NCBI GenBank assembly: GCA_904063045.1
Contig: CAJFCJ010000006.1
Span: forward strand, 5,348,408-5,412,407
Direction: 5' to 3'
Length of the DNA: 64,000 bases
Source of the DNA: Dimorphilus gyrociliatus
Lineage: Eukaryota; Annelida; Polychaeta; Dinophilidae
Below the pieces are notes generated by a model. It searched no databases. It was not told where the DNA came from and was given only the letters and a program-made list of their open reading frames with translations. This document shows positions 38,486 through 52,200 of this stretch, piece by piece (position 1 is the first letter of the stretch; each line of letters begins with the position of its first letter). A program made the translations under genes and the position numbers.

Positions 38486-38896
38486 AATTTTGGCCATGTA
38501 CTCGTCAACATTCTTTATTTCTTCTTTTTAAATCTCATTAAATTCCTTCTGTTTTTTTCTACGCGAAAGAAAATTTAACTGATCTATAAGAGAGTGATGT
38601 GCATCTACATTTTAAAAAAAAGAATGAAAAAAAATGCACTTTTATCGGATAATTTATAATGTTTTTCTTCCGCTCATTTTTGTGTGCTTGTACTAAAAAA
38701 TCTAGTCCTAACAAATTTTTTTTCCTTTATAGTTTCTTATTATACAAACTAACGCTTACCACATTCTATTCAGTCAAAAAAACTGCTTTTTAAATGAGTC
38801 TAAGCGTTCATTATATTTATACGTGTTGTATCTAGTCGACTTCTGTTTTTATTGTGAAAACTGCTATGTAATAAAAACTATTTACATTCCTTTATT
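38486..38896. other. Convergent intergenic region
   Basis: About 0.4 kb with the 3'UTRs of ZMYND19 and UBLCP1. Low-complexity AT-rich; nothing else seen. Confidence 0.5.
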
Positions 38897-41800
38897 TCAT
38901 GATGAATGGCTTGAAGCCTTTGAGTCTGATTCCGGATGTTTTCGCTTCGATTTAATTCTGAACCTGTTAGGGTGAATAAAATAGATTTGTTTATGGGTTT
39001 ATTTTAAATAATGAGGAAGAATTTTCCTACTTTTCCCATCTATTGTGATTGAGGATGGTAAAATCGTCCAATGTGCTGATATCAGTCAAATATTTAGATA
39101 GCCTCAATAATTCCTTATCCGTATCTCTGTTTTGGTGAGCGTTCTTGAATGGTCTTATCTAAAAAAATAAAATAAAAGAATAAAACGAAATGAGAACATA
39201 TGTGAAAAGTAAAACTTTTGTGTTAGTTTAGTTTTTATTACAGTTTTCTACCCTAATAAAGAACAATTCAATTTCTATTTACCTTTAGACCAGATTGAGG
39301 ATTCATAATAAAATTCCTTCTGATATCGTCCATCATTATAGTGTTTTTATCACTCCACTGATCAAACTTTTTCCAAATAACTCCTAACGGTTTTACCTGT
39401 ATTCCATTAAGCTGATTTTTATTAAACTATATAGTAAGCAACAATACTAATACTTACGTTAACTAGTCCATATTTTTGGCAATTTACTGAGATCATTGCC
39501 AAACTGTCTAGCATAAAAGTAATTCTGTAAGATGGATGATTTAAAACTCCCAATTCGGACATTTTTGCTTTAATCCATTTCATATCAGTAGCAGCTTTAG
39601 TATTTAATATAAGGAAAAAGTCATTTGAATGGTTTATAAAACATTACTCATAGATTATAAAAATATTGTATATACTTACACCATATAACAATATCGTAAA
39701 ATGTATAGGCAGTTGTAAGAAATTCATGTAAATAAGGTCGCATTAAATCTCGCCCAGTTTCCCCCACAGACTTATGATCTAAATATAGAATTTGTAAAAA
39801 TTACACAACTATCGAATCTCTATTTATCTATATCTCTTATAGATCGATATACATAGTATACTACTTCAGAGAAGACCCTATCTTATCTAAGAAGGAGAAA
39901 GTTCATATAAAATGAATGTTAATGCTACTTACAATGCAAAAATATATTTCCTATCAAAGTATAGACATACATATCCATAGAAAACATTTGTAAAGCGATT
40001 TAATCTATTTTTACTAGCTTTTAAAAGATAAAAATGTGGAAATCAAAAGTAGACAGGAAAGCTTTATGAGTGGTTTCGTAATCTTTGAACGGTCAATTAC
40101 AGTTTTACGCTCTTCTAAACAACATGGAAAGTCAAACTTCCTTTAGAAATTTAGATATTGAAAATTTAGAGTTAGAAGAAGGTTTCTTTGATGGAATTGT
40201 ATTTAATAATACATTAGATGAAGCTCTCTTAGATTCTCCAAGTTTAAAAGATGTTAAGGGATCAGTTATGAAGATAAATTGGTTCGAAAAACTTCTAGAC
40301 AAGTTTAAGAAGGATCAGGTTTCAACTATTAATGTATTAAAATTACCTTCTTACGATGTTCGTCATAAAATGATTACTATGCAATCATCGATAAGAATTG
40401 ATGAAAAACCTTTTAGAAATTTTGTAAAGGGAATCCTGAAGCAAAAGATCATTATAGAAAAGCTCTATTATCCTAGTATTTCCAAGATTGCTCAATTAGA
40501 ACGTTTCTTATCTGAAGTTGGTCCGGATTTTACAAAAAGGGTTGACATTTTTGTTGAAAATTTACAAGAGAATATAAAAGACAAACTGAATTGTTACGGC
40601 AAAATAAACCTACATGTTCCACCCGCCATAACGATAACGCCAAAGCAAGAATATATTAAGAATATTCCTGAGAACAAGTTCAAAACAGATAAACCTAAAA
40701 CATATGTTGCTAATGAAATGTTTAAGGGAAATTTTATCGAAAAAAAAGGGGCAGGGGAAACTTTTTGTGACTCCGAGTCATTGTTTTCTGGAAAACCTAA
40801 ATGGAGAGAAAGTGAAGAATATTATGCAAAATTAAATGATACAAGACGTATTATAGATACGTGGTGTAAAGGAGAAAAACATAAAGGAGGACTTTCTAAA
40901 GGATATATTTGTGAAGGTGAAAATAATATTAGAATACTATTTCTCGATAGTGGAGTATGCCTTAATCATAGAGCTTTCAATCATGAAAAGTCACAAAATG
41001 TGCAATGGAATTATCCTATCACCAGAAATAAATTTATGTCAGCTTGGAATAAATGCAAAATAATTGCATTCAAATCATTCGATGATGTTGGAAAAGACGA
41101 ACTTTGCGCTAGAGATAAGCATGGTCATGGAACTCATTGTGCATCAATTGCTGCTGGTCTACCATTTGAAATGTATGTACCGAAAGAAACTGAATTTTAC
41201 GATAGAGAAAAAAATAATCCAGGTATATTGGTATATTTGTTTTCAGAAAGTTTTTCCTTTCTTTAGTTTACTACAATTTGAAAAATATAAACACTCCAAT
41301 TATTTTCAGTTAACTGGAGAGGTGGTGTTGCACCATTTGCGCAGATTTTAAGTGGTAAAATTGTAAATGATAAGGGGATTTCTAAACCAGTCTGGATGGC
41401 AGATGCTCTTAAACACTTCTTAGACGAAGACGAACTTAAGTTTAATAACGAATATTTTCATATTATCTGCACTTCGGTTGGGTATAATTTTTTTTCTGAA
41501 GAGTTACGTCAACAAATAAGTAGAGCTACCATGCAAGGGAAAATCTTTATCTGTGCAGCTAGTAACGAAGGAAAATTAAACACAACTAATATAGCTTATC
41601 CAGGAAGGTTTGGTGACGTTATTTGTGTTGGAGCTTCATGTCGTAAAGGACAGGCAACAAATTTCTCTCCAATTGGGAGAGAAATAGATTGCCTTGCTTT
41701 AGGGGAAAATGTGTGGGGTGCTTCTGCTAACGATTCGAAAAGTGGTATAGCTATGGATGGTACATCCCAAGCAGCTCCATATATTGCTGGAATATGTGCA

Positions 41801-42890
41801 CTTGTACTCTTGGCTGCTCAAAGACTTGGTAAATGTACCTTTAAAAAATTCTTTATATCCTAATACATATTGTGTATATTAACAACTTTAGGAGGAGTTT
41901 ACCTAAGACGTAAGATTCAACATACTGCGGTAATGAAAGAGATCCTAAAGAAAATGTCTAGCCATGATGGGACTCACAAGGAAGGAGAAGGCTATGGGAA
42001 CGTGAATCCTTTAAACATATTAAAATCCGAAAAGTCTCACTTCCTTAGAATTATTGCTGAAGTAATTACCTTTTTAACTATAAAGCTTATTACAACATTT
42101 AACAAATATTACTAATTTTTTCTTTTTTAAACAGATATATAACAAATCAATTGATGAGTTGGAGTGCGAAATCACAGACAGTACTGATTAATGAAAAGCT
42201 GCTTAATAAATGATTATAAAGAAATATTTACTAACCAAATAGTGTATAATCTATATCCAATACTAAAAGTTTCTTTCCCTTCCTGGGTTCATTGATTATG
42301 TCAATTTTATAGCTGTTAACTCTCTTTTGAACTTTTTCCAAATAAATTTCTCTGTAAGGTTAATTAGTAAAAAATTACTTAAAAAATGTATTTATATATT
42401 GGAAGATCTTACTGAGCTTCAACAGGTATTTCGTCCTCTTCTATATCAAATTCATCAACAACTTCGGGTTGATTTTCAGGTTTTTTCGATGCTTCTTCCT
42501 ATTTTTTTTTACGATTCAAAGAATGTTCTGAATAGTCGTTGATTACTTTGAATCACTTATATAAATACTTACTAAAACCTCTTCTTTCGATCCCATCATC
42601 ATAAATTTTTGGCCTGGCTTTATATTCAAGTCAGATAACATGCTATTATCCAAGGCTGGCTTACCAACTGTATTGATACAAAACAATAACATTGAACAAT
42701 CATAAAGAACCGCGCGATTTTAGGTTAAACCTTTTGTTTTTAGTCCGAATAATTTTTGTCTGCAGACAAGAACTTTGGTTTCCGTCTCTACACATTCTTT
42801 TAAGTTTAAAACTGTCTTCTCAGCAGGTAATTTAAAAGGGTATTCTTTGCCACTCCATTTTATTGTTATATCGACTTCGTTTTCTGCCAT
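38897..42890 (-). CDS. UBLCP1: UBLCP1, ubiquitin-like-domain CTD phosphatase / proteasome phosphatase
   Basis: Nuclear HAD-family phosphatase that docks on the 19S proteasome via its ubiquitin-like domain. Nine exons: 42890-42731, 42667-42573, 42498-42413, 42351-42236, 39778-39680, 39594-39458, 39396-39283, 39158-39031, 38963-38897. They give 333 residues (human 318). The ubiquitin-like domain ends with [14 protein letters not shown]. The phosphatase core has the catalytic motif [10 protein letters not shown] (DxDxT), then [10 protein letters not shown] and [25 protein letters not shown] leads into the [16 protein letters not shown] metal-binding segment. All catalytic residues are present. 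Intron 4 (39779-42235) is 2457 bp against 61-124 for the others, and contains a protease gene on the opposite strand. Reading through the last intron would stop at once after Lys. Confidence 0.96.
40124..42191 (+). CDS. Subtilisin-type (S8) serine protease with long novel N-terminal region, nested in UBLCP1
   Basis: Exons 40124-41222, 41310-41828, 41892-42061 and 42135-42191 keep phase and give 614 residues. The peptidase S8 catalytic residues are all visible: Asp275 in ILFLDSGV, His335 in [13 protein letters not shown], the oxyanion Asn452 in AASNEG, and Ser519 in [12 protein letters not shown]. It should be enzymatically competent. It lacks a signal peptide, so it may act inside the cell, unlike most animal proprotein convertases. 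The first ~270 residues are Lys/Glu/Asn-rich and match nothing I know; they could be an inhibitory propeptide or a targeting domain. The gene lies within UBLCP1 intron 4 and ends 44 bases from UBLCP1 exon 4. The sequence is closer to bacterial-style subtilases than to furin. Confidence 0.9.
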
Positions 42891-43204
42891 TTTCGGGGTT
42901 ACATTAATTTTCGTACCAAATTTCAGCTTATCAGCCCTAATTCATAAAATGACAAATTACATTGCTAGCAGATAAATTAAAATAATTATCAGTCATATAC
43001 GAAAAGCAGACCACTGATCGATAATTAGTGGATCCGCCTGATTAGTGTAAAGAAACCAAATATTCTTTCTTGTTCAAGTTGAAAAGTAGACACCAGCCAT
43101 TGAACCACAAGGCTTGTTTAATTTAAATGCCTTTATATATTATAAAACAGCAATTGTAATAATTGCATTATTGGATTATCTGGATAACTAAGGCATATGT
43201 GATA
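42891..43204. promoter_or_regulatory. Shared head-to-head promoter region, UBLCP1 / huntingtin
   Basis: The 314 bases between the two start codons hold both leaders. No canonical TATA box is positioned for either gene. Confidence 0.55.
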
Positions 43205-46200
43205 ATGGCTAGCCTGGAAAAATTAGTTAAAAGTTTAGATGCTCTAAAGGCTTACCATCCAGATACACTTTCTGAAGAAGTCAAGTAATACATTTTCAAT
43301 ATATTATATTACTAAATTAAAAAAACAAATATTTTATCATTTTATAAAATAGGAAAAAAGATAATGTTGCAATCAGGAAAGAGAAAAAGACAAATTGCAA
43401 TATTGCAGCTGATTGTATTTCTGCAAATGCTTTAAGAAATGTATCAGATTTCAATAATTTCCTGGGTTTAACGATAGAAGTGTTGCTATTTTTGTGTGAT
43501 GATCCGGACCCAGATGTCAGAACAGTAGCTGACGAATGTTTGAATAGAACAATCAAGGTAACCAATGTTTTTCATGTCTATTGTTCTGTGCTAACTTATT
43601 TTAATTAATTCGATTGTTGTTAAAACAGGCGCTGCTGGAAAGCTCTGTTAATCGTATTCATCTGGAACTTTTCAAAGAGATTAAAAAGAATGGGCCCTCT
43701 AGAACCCTACGAGCAGCGCTATGTCGTTTTACAGAGATGGTACATCTCATTAGAATACAAAAACGACGGTAGTAAAAAATATACTCAATACCTCGTTGTT
43801 TAAACGTTTACAACTATTTATATTTTTCATATAGGGCCTACGTTATGAATCTTGTTCAAACTATTGTCAAATTGTGTACTCGGGCTGAAGAGGCTGTTCA
43901 AGAATGCCTTGGGCAGTGCATGCAAAAGCTGTGTCCGGTTTTGCTATCCTATGCTAACGATGCAGAAATTAAGGTTTCGGCTTTCAGATATTTGTAGCCT
44001 TATAATTTCATAGAGTTTTATTTTACATTCTTCCAGGCACTTTTAAAGAGTTTTATGAGTAATTTAAATAGTAAATCAGCCACCAGTAGGAGAACGGCTG
44101 CGTCTTCTCTTGCTCTCATTTGTCAGTATGCTCGAAGACCTTTACTATTTACCGCTTGGCTTCTTGACTCTCTTTTAGGTATTGATACTTAATTCACTTG
44201 AAAATACTTTCCTTTCTGATAGTGAACTGTTATCAATTTCTTTATTACTAATAGATCTGGTGTTACCTATTTCACCTATATTGAGTAATGAACCATCTGA
44301 TTCCCCAATTCTACTGGGCGTTCTATTATCTCTTAAGAATCTACTACCACAGATAAGTGAACAGGAAAGTAGTTACGAGAGCGTAAAGGGAAGTTTCGGT
44401 GTTTTGAAAAAAGAAGAAGTTATATCGATAAAAGTGGAAAAGCTTTTGCAAGTTAGTTTCCTTTTTTGTATTTTTCTTCTTATCTATTGCGCAGTTTACG
44501 ATCTTACATTTTTTATCAATTTTTGTAGGTTTTTGAATTTGGAGTGCATTTATTATCACATTTCGACCATAATGTAATAAATGCATCATTGGATGCACTT
44601 CAAACGCTTTTAAGAAATTGTCCTAAAAAGTTGGCAGACCTTCTACTAACATCCGGAGCAGCTTCTGAAACGCATATATTTTCTGGTGATAAAATTTTTG
44701 AGCAAGCTACTAAAGGAGATACAATTCAAGGTTTGCTATAAACATTACTCTAATGTGCAAAACTGAGACAAATCTATCTACAATTTCCTCGTAGAAACAA
44801 ATTTTAGGTTGTCATCCTTGGCTGATGTCTCAAGCTTAACCGATGAGCCAATTGAAACGCATACTCGACTTGCGGAGACGGGAGATAATTCGACAAGTGA
44901 AGAAAGCGAGCCAGAAGTCTTTCCATCAGATGGACAAGACGAAGCTGGTAATTCAGAGGTTGCGGACCGGAGTATATCGAATTCGAGCTCAGAAGAAAAG
45001 TTATCAGAAAGTCTTCCCAATTTGAGTATCAAAACTCCTGATAATGGTGATATTAACAATTCAACTGAGAAGGAAGATGCATCCTTAATGGATACGAGTA
45101 AAGATTATTCTTCTAAAAATGGAGATATAGGAAATTTATCAGATAAATCGAGTATAGCCCTACTATACTTTGTTAGGTTGTTGTCTTCCAAATTTCTTTT
45201 AACTGGCTATAAGAATGGTTTGATTCCTGACAATGCAGTCAGAGTCAGCGTTAAAGCTCTAGCGTTGTCTTGCTTGTCAGCTGCCTCGTCAATCAGTCCT
45301 AAAATTCTCTTTGATACATTATTTATTGAGAAACTTGAAGATGATCCTCAGATGATTTTGGAGGTTATTTTCTATTCTAGTCACTCAGACCCTCAATTAA
45401 AGGGTAATGTATCGTTGTTGATTGGAAGTCTATTGGAGAATGTTCTCTTTCTGTGCGACGATAACGTAATAGAAGACTATATAGAAAAAACATACGGTCT
45501 CGGACGTCCAACGATAAGAGAACTTTGTAATCATCTGATAAAGATAGTTAAAGATGATTCAGCCGTTGCAGCGAAATTGGCTATAAGCAGTATTCGGAAA
45601 TTTTTGCCAACAATGCTTAATATGCCGTTAATGTGGGAGTCTGTCCAAATTCTTATGTCATTACTACAAGTTGCGGATAATCCATACTGGCTTGTTAAAG
45701 TTGAACTCTTAGAACTAATAGGAGAGTTAAATTTTCGTATCGTTAGCTATATGGAAAAGCGTTTCTCAGATACAGAAGAAAGTAAAAAATTAACTAATAA
45801 GGTATTTCTTGATTCATCGAAAAGGAATAATAAAATGAAAATTGTACACAAATTATTACTTATATTAAATATTTCTTTTTTAGCCATTAAACATTCAAGA
45901 AGTAATTTTGAACAAAATCCTATTGAAACTACTCAATGATTCAGATAATCGAATTCGCACTGCAGCTGCTTCTTCTCTTATGAAGTAATTTTATACTTTA
46001 CTATAGACTTTTTAGATTAATCTGAAAATATCTACATTCTTTAGGTGTTTACCAACTCTTTATTATTCTAATAACCTACTGCAAATGGATGAAGTTGTCA
46101 CGGAAACTAGATATAAAGTAACTAGATATCTGGATCCAATATTTCACGAATGGTCACAGCCCCCAACACCTATTGTTTATGGTTTGGCTTCCCCTTTCTA

Positions 46201-49200
46201 TAATCTTAAAGGATATTTCTCAGGAGATGAAGCAATCGAAGAAAATCTGTCACGTATTATTTCCACTTTATTATATAAACTATCTAGTACTAATTCAAAA
46301 CATTCTAAGGTTTGTAACTAATTATTATTTAATTTACACAAATATAGAGCCAAACATAATAATTCAATTTACAGGCTGGTTGTATATCGGCACTCGTACA
46401 AATTATTCAAGTATATCCCGCTACTGCTTATCCAACCCCATGGGGTTGTGGTGTAAGCAATTCTAGTTTCAAGTAAGTCTTTTCTCTTTATGAAATAAAC
46501 GAATCCTTTTCATCCTCTTATGTTTTGTCTTGTGTCTTTCTAGATCTCAGAATAACTCTGAAGTTGAAAATGATAATACAAGTGGTGGTGGCACTCTTCA
46601 AACTCTTCTTTCTTTTATAACAGCTACATCAATTACATTCGATTTATCGGTTCATCAGGAAATTCTTACTCTAATTGGTGAATTATACTGCGGTAAGTAA
46701 CAATTAAGCTAAACATATCAGTTAATGGATAGAAATATAACGTAATTTCCCATTAGGTGAAACGTATAAATGTTTAAGAAGTGTACCGGAAAACGATAAA
46801 GATAAACAGCAATGGAGCATGTTAAATGATAGACGGCTTTCAACCTTCTCAGAGCAGCTTCTACTGCATATACTCAGGTTTATAGAGGAATTTATAAACA
46901 ACATAAAACAATCTTTAACGCCTTGTTACTTTTTTCAGACTGTTAAACATATTTTATCACGTGATTGAAGAATGTCCGCCGATAGCTCCAAAGACAACCC
47001 TAAGCGCTCCATCTTTATCACCTATCAAGAAAAAAGCAAAAGGGCTTAAAGACGAAGCTTTAGCTGGCGTTATTAAAGACGGAGAGAAGGAAAAAGCGAA
47101 AGGTTTATATGATATATTCTTGCATTCGCTATCTAACTTTACGTTTTTTGCATAATTAAAGAAAAAGAGCTAGAGAAAAGTCCACCAAGTAAAACTGAAA
47201 AGATTGGTTCTTTTCATAATATAATACATTACATGAAACTTTATGATGTTTTAAATGCAACATACAATAGCTATAAGGTAGGCCTTTTAAAAGATAAAAA
47301 AGTTTATTCGGTTTGTTTTTTCTGCTAAGACTTGTTATTGTATTTTTAATTTTATATATAACAGTTGTCAGCTAGTCTCACATCGGAAGATCGATTTATT
47401 ACTTTTATGACATCAACTTTAACCGTTTTAAGTCAATTATTAGAAATTGCATCTCTGAAGGAAGTTGGAAAGTTAACTGAGGAAATTTTGAATTATTTAA
47501 GAGTTGTCAGTAACTTTGATGCGTGCAATAGCATTTACTGCGTTCAACAGGTGAGTTGAATAACATTAAAATAAGTATAGAATTGAGTTCCGTCCATCAT
47601 CTCTGTCCTTTGTGATTTATACTCAGTTTAAGTATGTTTTTGACCTTAATTAGACTGTTTTGAAGTCGTTTGCGTCTTGTAAAGCTAAGATTCAGTGTTC
47701 GTTCACGTCCAGTCATAAAATAATTGAAGAGTTAAAATCTTTTAAGAGAAAGTTTTTGAATTAATCTGTAATCTGGTATGGAACCTAATGTGGTAAGTTT
47801 TGTTGAAAAGTTCTAAATTGGTGAAAAATATTGGTTGAATTGAGCTGTTGAAATTCGACTAGGTTATAAAAGAAGAAAAGGATTTGACGGAAGAACTTTC
47901 ATTAGAAGTAAATAGTTCAACGAACTGCCCAATTATTAGCGTTATTGACAGTCCCTGTTCTGATGTTTTGAACGAATTAACAACTGTATATCGTAGGGAG
48001 GACGAAATCCCATCCAATATGAATGAAATATGTGATGAAGTATTTAAATTTATTGAATCTGATTTAAATAATATAGAAGAAAGCTCAGCAAGAGATAGCG
48101 AATCATCAACCGTAGATGTCGAAACAGTAGATAGCGGGAAAAGTGGACTTGAAGATAATCTTGGATGTGAATTAAGCGGTAGTATAAATAAGCAAATTAA
48201 TAATTGCGAAGCAAAAGTAAAAAGGAGAAGAAAAAAGAAAAAAGCCGTTATCGAAATTACACAAGATCAAATGTGCTTTAACAACGCTAAAGTACCAGAC
48301 GCTGCGTACTCACTACCATTTGACGACATACAATATATTGATTCCTCAGGATTTTCAACATCTATTCTAGCCCAAATGCTGCGAGACGATTCTTTGTCGT
48401 CAACAGCTTGTGACGCAGCTGAATCGTTGATGAACGCTAGCTCGGCACTTTTTGATGGCACAGATAATTTAAATGAAACGACATCTCCACCTATAACTCC
48501 TAAAAAATGTTTGGATGAAAATTCACCAAAAATACAAAGCGTTTCGGAAGGATGGAAGTGGCACGATAGAATGAAAGAGGCTAGAACAAAAAGAGATAGA
48601 ATTCGTAGGTCGAACGTTCTAGATCCGAAAGCTGTAAAGATGATGTCCGATTGGTATAATAAAAATGCGGCTCATCCATATCCATCTAATGAACAAAAGC
48701 TTAAATTTGCGAGTGAAGGGGGAGTTACTTTAAACCAAGTAAAGTCTTGGTTTAATAACAAGAGATGTCGTTGTTCACATACAAGACCAAGGAGAGAAAG
48801 AAAGATAACAAATTAAAACAGAGATTTATTAATTTTTCATACTTTGTCGTGTTCTTTATGTGTATATATTCAGAAAAAAAATTAACTATATTCATTTTGA
48901 ATTTATGAAATAATTGATAGTATTCATTCCATTTTGTGTTCAATAAATTGTAATTTTTTTGTATTTATCAAAAAAGCAAGCATACTTTAATATTTTATAT
49001 CTTTGTTTAGTTATTGAAAGCATTGTTTGGTACAAACTTATCGTCTCAATGGGATTCATCGAATTTCAATTCGGACGTTGCAAACAAAGGAGGCCCTGGA
49101 AAGGCAACTCGCCTTATTGCTCCATCCGGCTTTTACATGGGACTATATCATTCCTGCTTCACCGCCCCTTATACTCAATTTACTCAATCGCTTGCATCCG

Positions 49201-52200
49201 TTACTCTAAGAACAGGGATGCCAAGTGAACATTCGGATTCTTCTAGGTATGTTAATTAGTAACTAATGAATTAATTTCCTTATTTTATGAAATAATTAAT
49301 TATTTAATTTATTCTGATAAACAGTCTTTTATCCTGGTTAAAGAAAAAGTCAGAAAAGAGATTACCATCGACATTGAAATCTGATAGCAAAACATCCGAC
49401 AGAGCATTTGTATCTTCTTACATCAGACTATTTGAAACGTCCGTTATAAAAGCGCTGAAGCTCTATACAACGACATCTTCCTTGCCTTTACAAAAACAGG
49501 TACGTTAATTAATTGAATAAAAGAGTACTTAATATGTAATAATCATTTCACCTTCTGCATTTATGTGATTTTTTGCATTTATATGATAGGTTCTAAATCT
49601 ACTCTCTCAATTAGTTCAATTAAGAGTAAATTATTGCTTGCTTGACTCTGATCAAGTTTTTGTTGGTTTTGTTGTGAAGCAAGTTGAAAATTTTGAAGAG
49701 CAACAGTGCGATGGGATTGAAAATTTCCTTCCACATCTTTTATATTTTCTAGTGCTACTTTCCTACGAAAAATATCATTCAAAGCCTATTATAGCCGTTC
49801 CTAAAATTATTCAATTATGCGATGGAATCATGGCTAGTGCCGATCATAGACATTGTATGATGCTTCAATATCTTATACAATTGTCATTTATTAATCAATT
49901 ACATTCTTTTTAGTGCCACCAGCCCTGCAGCCCGTAGTTAATGATCTGTTTATCTCAAGGTCCTTGAATAAAGCGGACAGTGGAAAAGACTTAGATACTC
50001 AGAGAGAAGTTGTTGTATCAATGCTACTTCGTTTATTGAACAATTACGAAGCTCTCGAATTACTTGGTATAGTATTGCAAGCTAGTCGTAGGGAAACAGA
50101 AGAAAAATGGAAACGATTATCAAGACAAGTTGTCGATGCTATTTTACCTTTACTACAAAATCACCAAGTGCCTATCCGCAATCAAATGCAATTAGACGTT
50201 CTTCACCGTCTATTCGAAGCTGTTGCTCCAGCCGTCCTGAGGCCCACAGATATATTATTAAGATATCTCTTCGCTAAACCAAGTTCATTGGTGCGTTAAG
50301 TTTTATTAGCTTTTTTTATTATAAGCAGGCATTGAAATTGCCACTTGGCAAAAGAGAAAGAAAAATTGAGTTATTTATAAGATAGAATATTTAATTTATA
50401 TTAATTCTTTAAAATTAGAAATCAACGGAATCTTTAGAGTCATGGATGAGTTTGGTATTAATAATACTAAGAGTATTTCTATCGCAAAGCAAGGAAGATA
50501 TGATACTATCACGAATACACGAAATGCAATTAACTATTCCAATATTAAAAACAAATTCGGAAAATCAACAAATTTTTCCAGCAGCAATAACATTTACAAG
50601 GTTAATAATTGTATATAAATCCTATATACATGTAAATAAAAGCTTATTATGAAAATTAATAATCTAATTTCTTAGGAAATATGAATATTAATTGAATAAA
50701 TAATTTTGTTTCTTTTTTTTTTACTATAGATTTATTCTACAAACTTTTGGTATTGTTGTAGAATATTTGAATAAATCTAATAAAGATTTATTAACAAAGG
50801 TTAAACGAACTTTTCTGGAACAACAACTATCCCACCTTTTATTATACACAAGTCATATAATACAATGTGGGCAGTATAAGAGTTTTAGTAAAACTCTTAA
50901 GGAATTAGGAGAAGATAATACCAATAACTTCTATTCAATCAAAGATTTAAATAAGCTATTTTTACAATTGGCAAAAGAGAAACCGATATTATCATTACAA
51001 TGGTTTAATATATTAAATTTAATAGAATGGATGGATTTAACATATTGGAAGAAGTTATTACTAAGCGACGAAATATTGAATAAACGTGTTAATTGCAATT
51101 TAGAAATAATTAGAAGATGTTGTATAGTATTATTTAGCGATAATACTGTAAGTTGTTTTTAAATCATTTACATTTAATATAATCTGTTTACTTAGTATAT
51201 TAAATATTAAACTATTAATCTATTCATCCTTTTTTAATATGGCAGAAATTGGACGTAACTAAGAAGAGTGAGCAAGTAAATTTTATTCTGGACAATAATA
51301 TTACAGATTTAATTGATATGTCTCAAGAACCACCAATACAAGATTTAATAAGGTAATACTCATATCTAATGATACAGCATATACTGTATTTTATTGGTTT
51401 GCCTTTTATGTACAGTTTATATAAAACTTTTACAATACTTTTGTTTTTATTTGTTTCTAATTCTAATTTAATTAAATAGCAAAATACAAGAGAAATCAGA
51501 TCAATCGTTAGTTTTTATACAAACTATAAATGATAAGTGCGAAAGTCTGTGTGAGGTTAGTTTTTCTTGCTTTTAATTTTGTTTTTTTTTTAAATACCGT
51601 CTTTTCTTCTTTTCTCTTTTCATCTATAGGAAGCTGAAAGAGTTTACGATTGTTTGAAGTGCTTAAGGTGTGCTCATCAAGAACAAACCGCTCCTCTTTT
51701 ACGACTTATCATTACGCGTATTCTTCCGCAACGTCATTTAATGGCTGTTGGTCGATTCGCCGATAACGTCGCCTGTCAAAGAACCGAAGTTCTTTTAGCA
51801 GCTATAGCTCAGGGGAAAATTGATCAACCACCCTTAGAAGACATTGAAAAATTGTTAAGTTTTATGGAAGAGCGTGGTCTATTGAAACGATACGCTCGGC
51901 TAGCTACTCTCTTATCAAAGTTAATAATAGGGAATTCAAACAAAGCTAAGCAATATTTAACTGAATCGAAATCGCAGCATCCTTTAAATACTGTGGGAAA
52001 ATTAACTCAAAATTCCATTGTCGATAAAAACTTGGTTATATCAATTGTTCAATACGAGTGTTCGAAAAGAATGCCTAACTTCAGAGATTGCGCCCAAATG
52101 TTATCTTGTTTGGAATACGCCGACATTGTAAACATCCTCATGTCCTCATCCACTCATCAGTCCATAATAGGGGAATGTTTAAAAACGGGGGCGGAACTAT

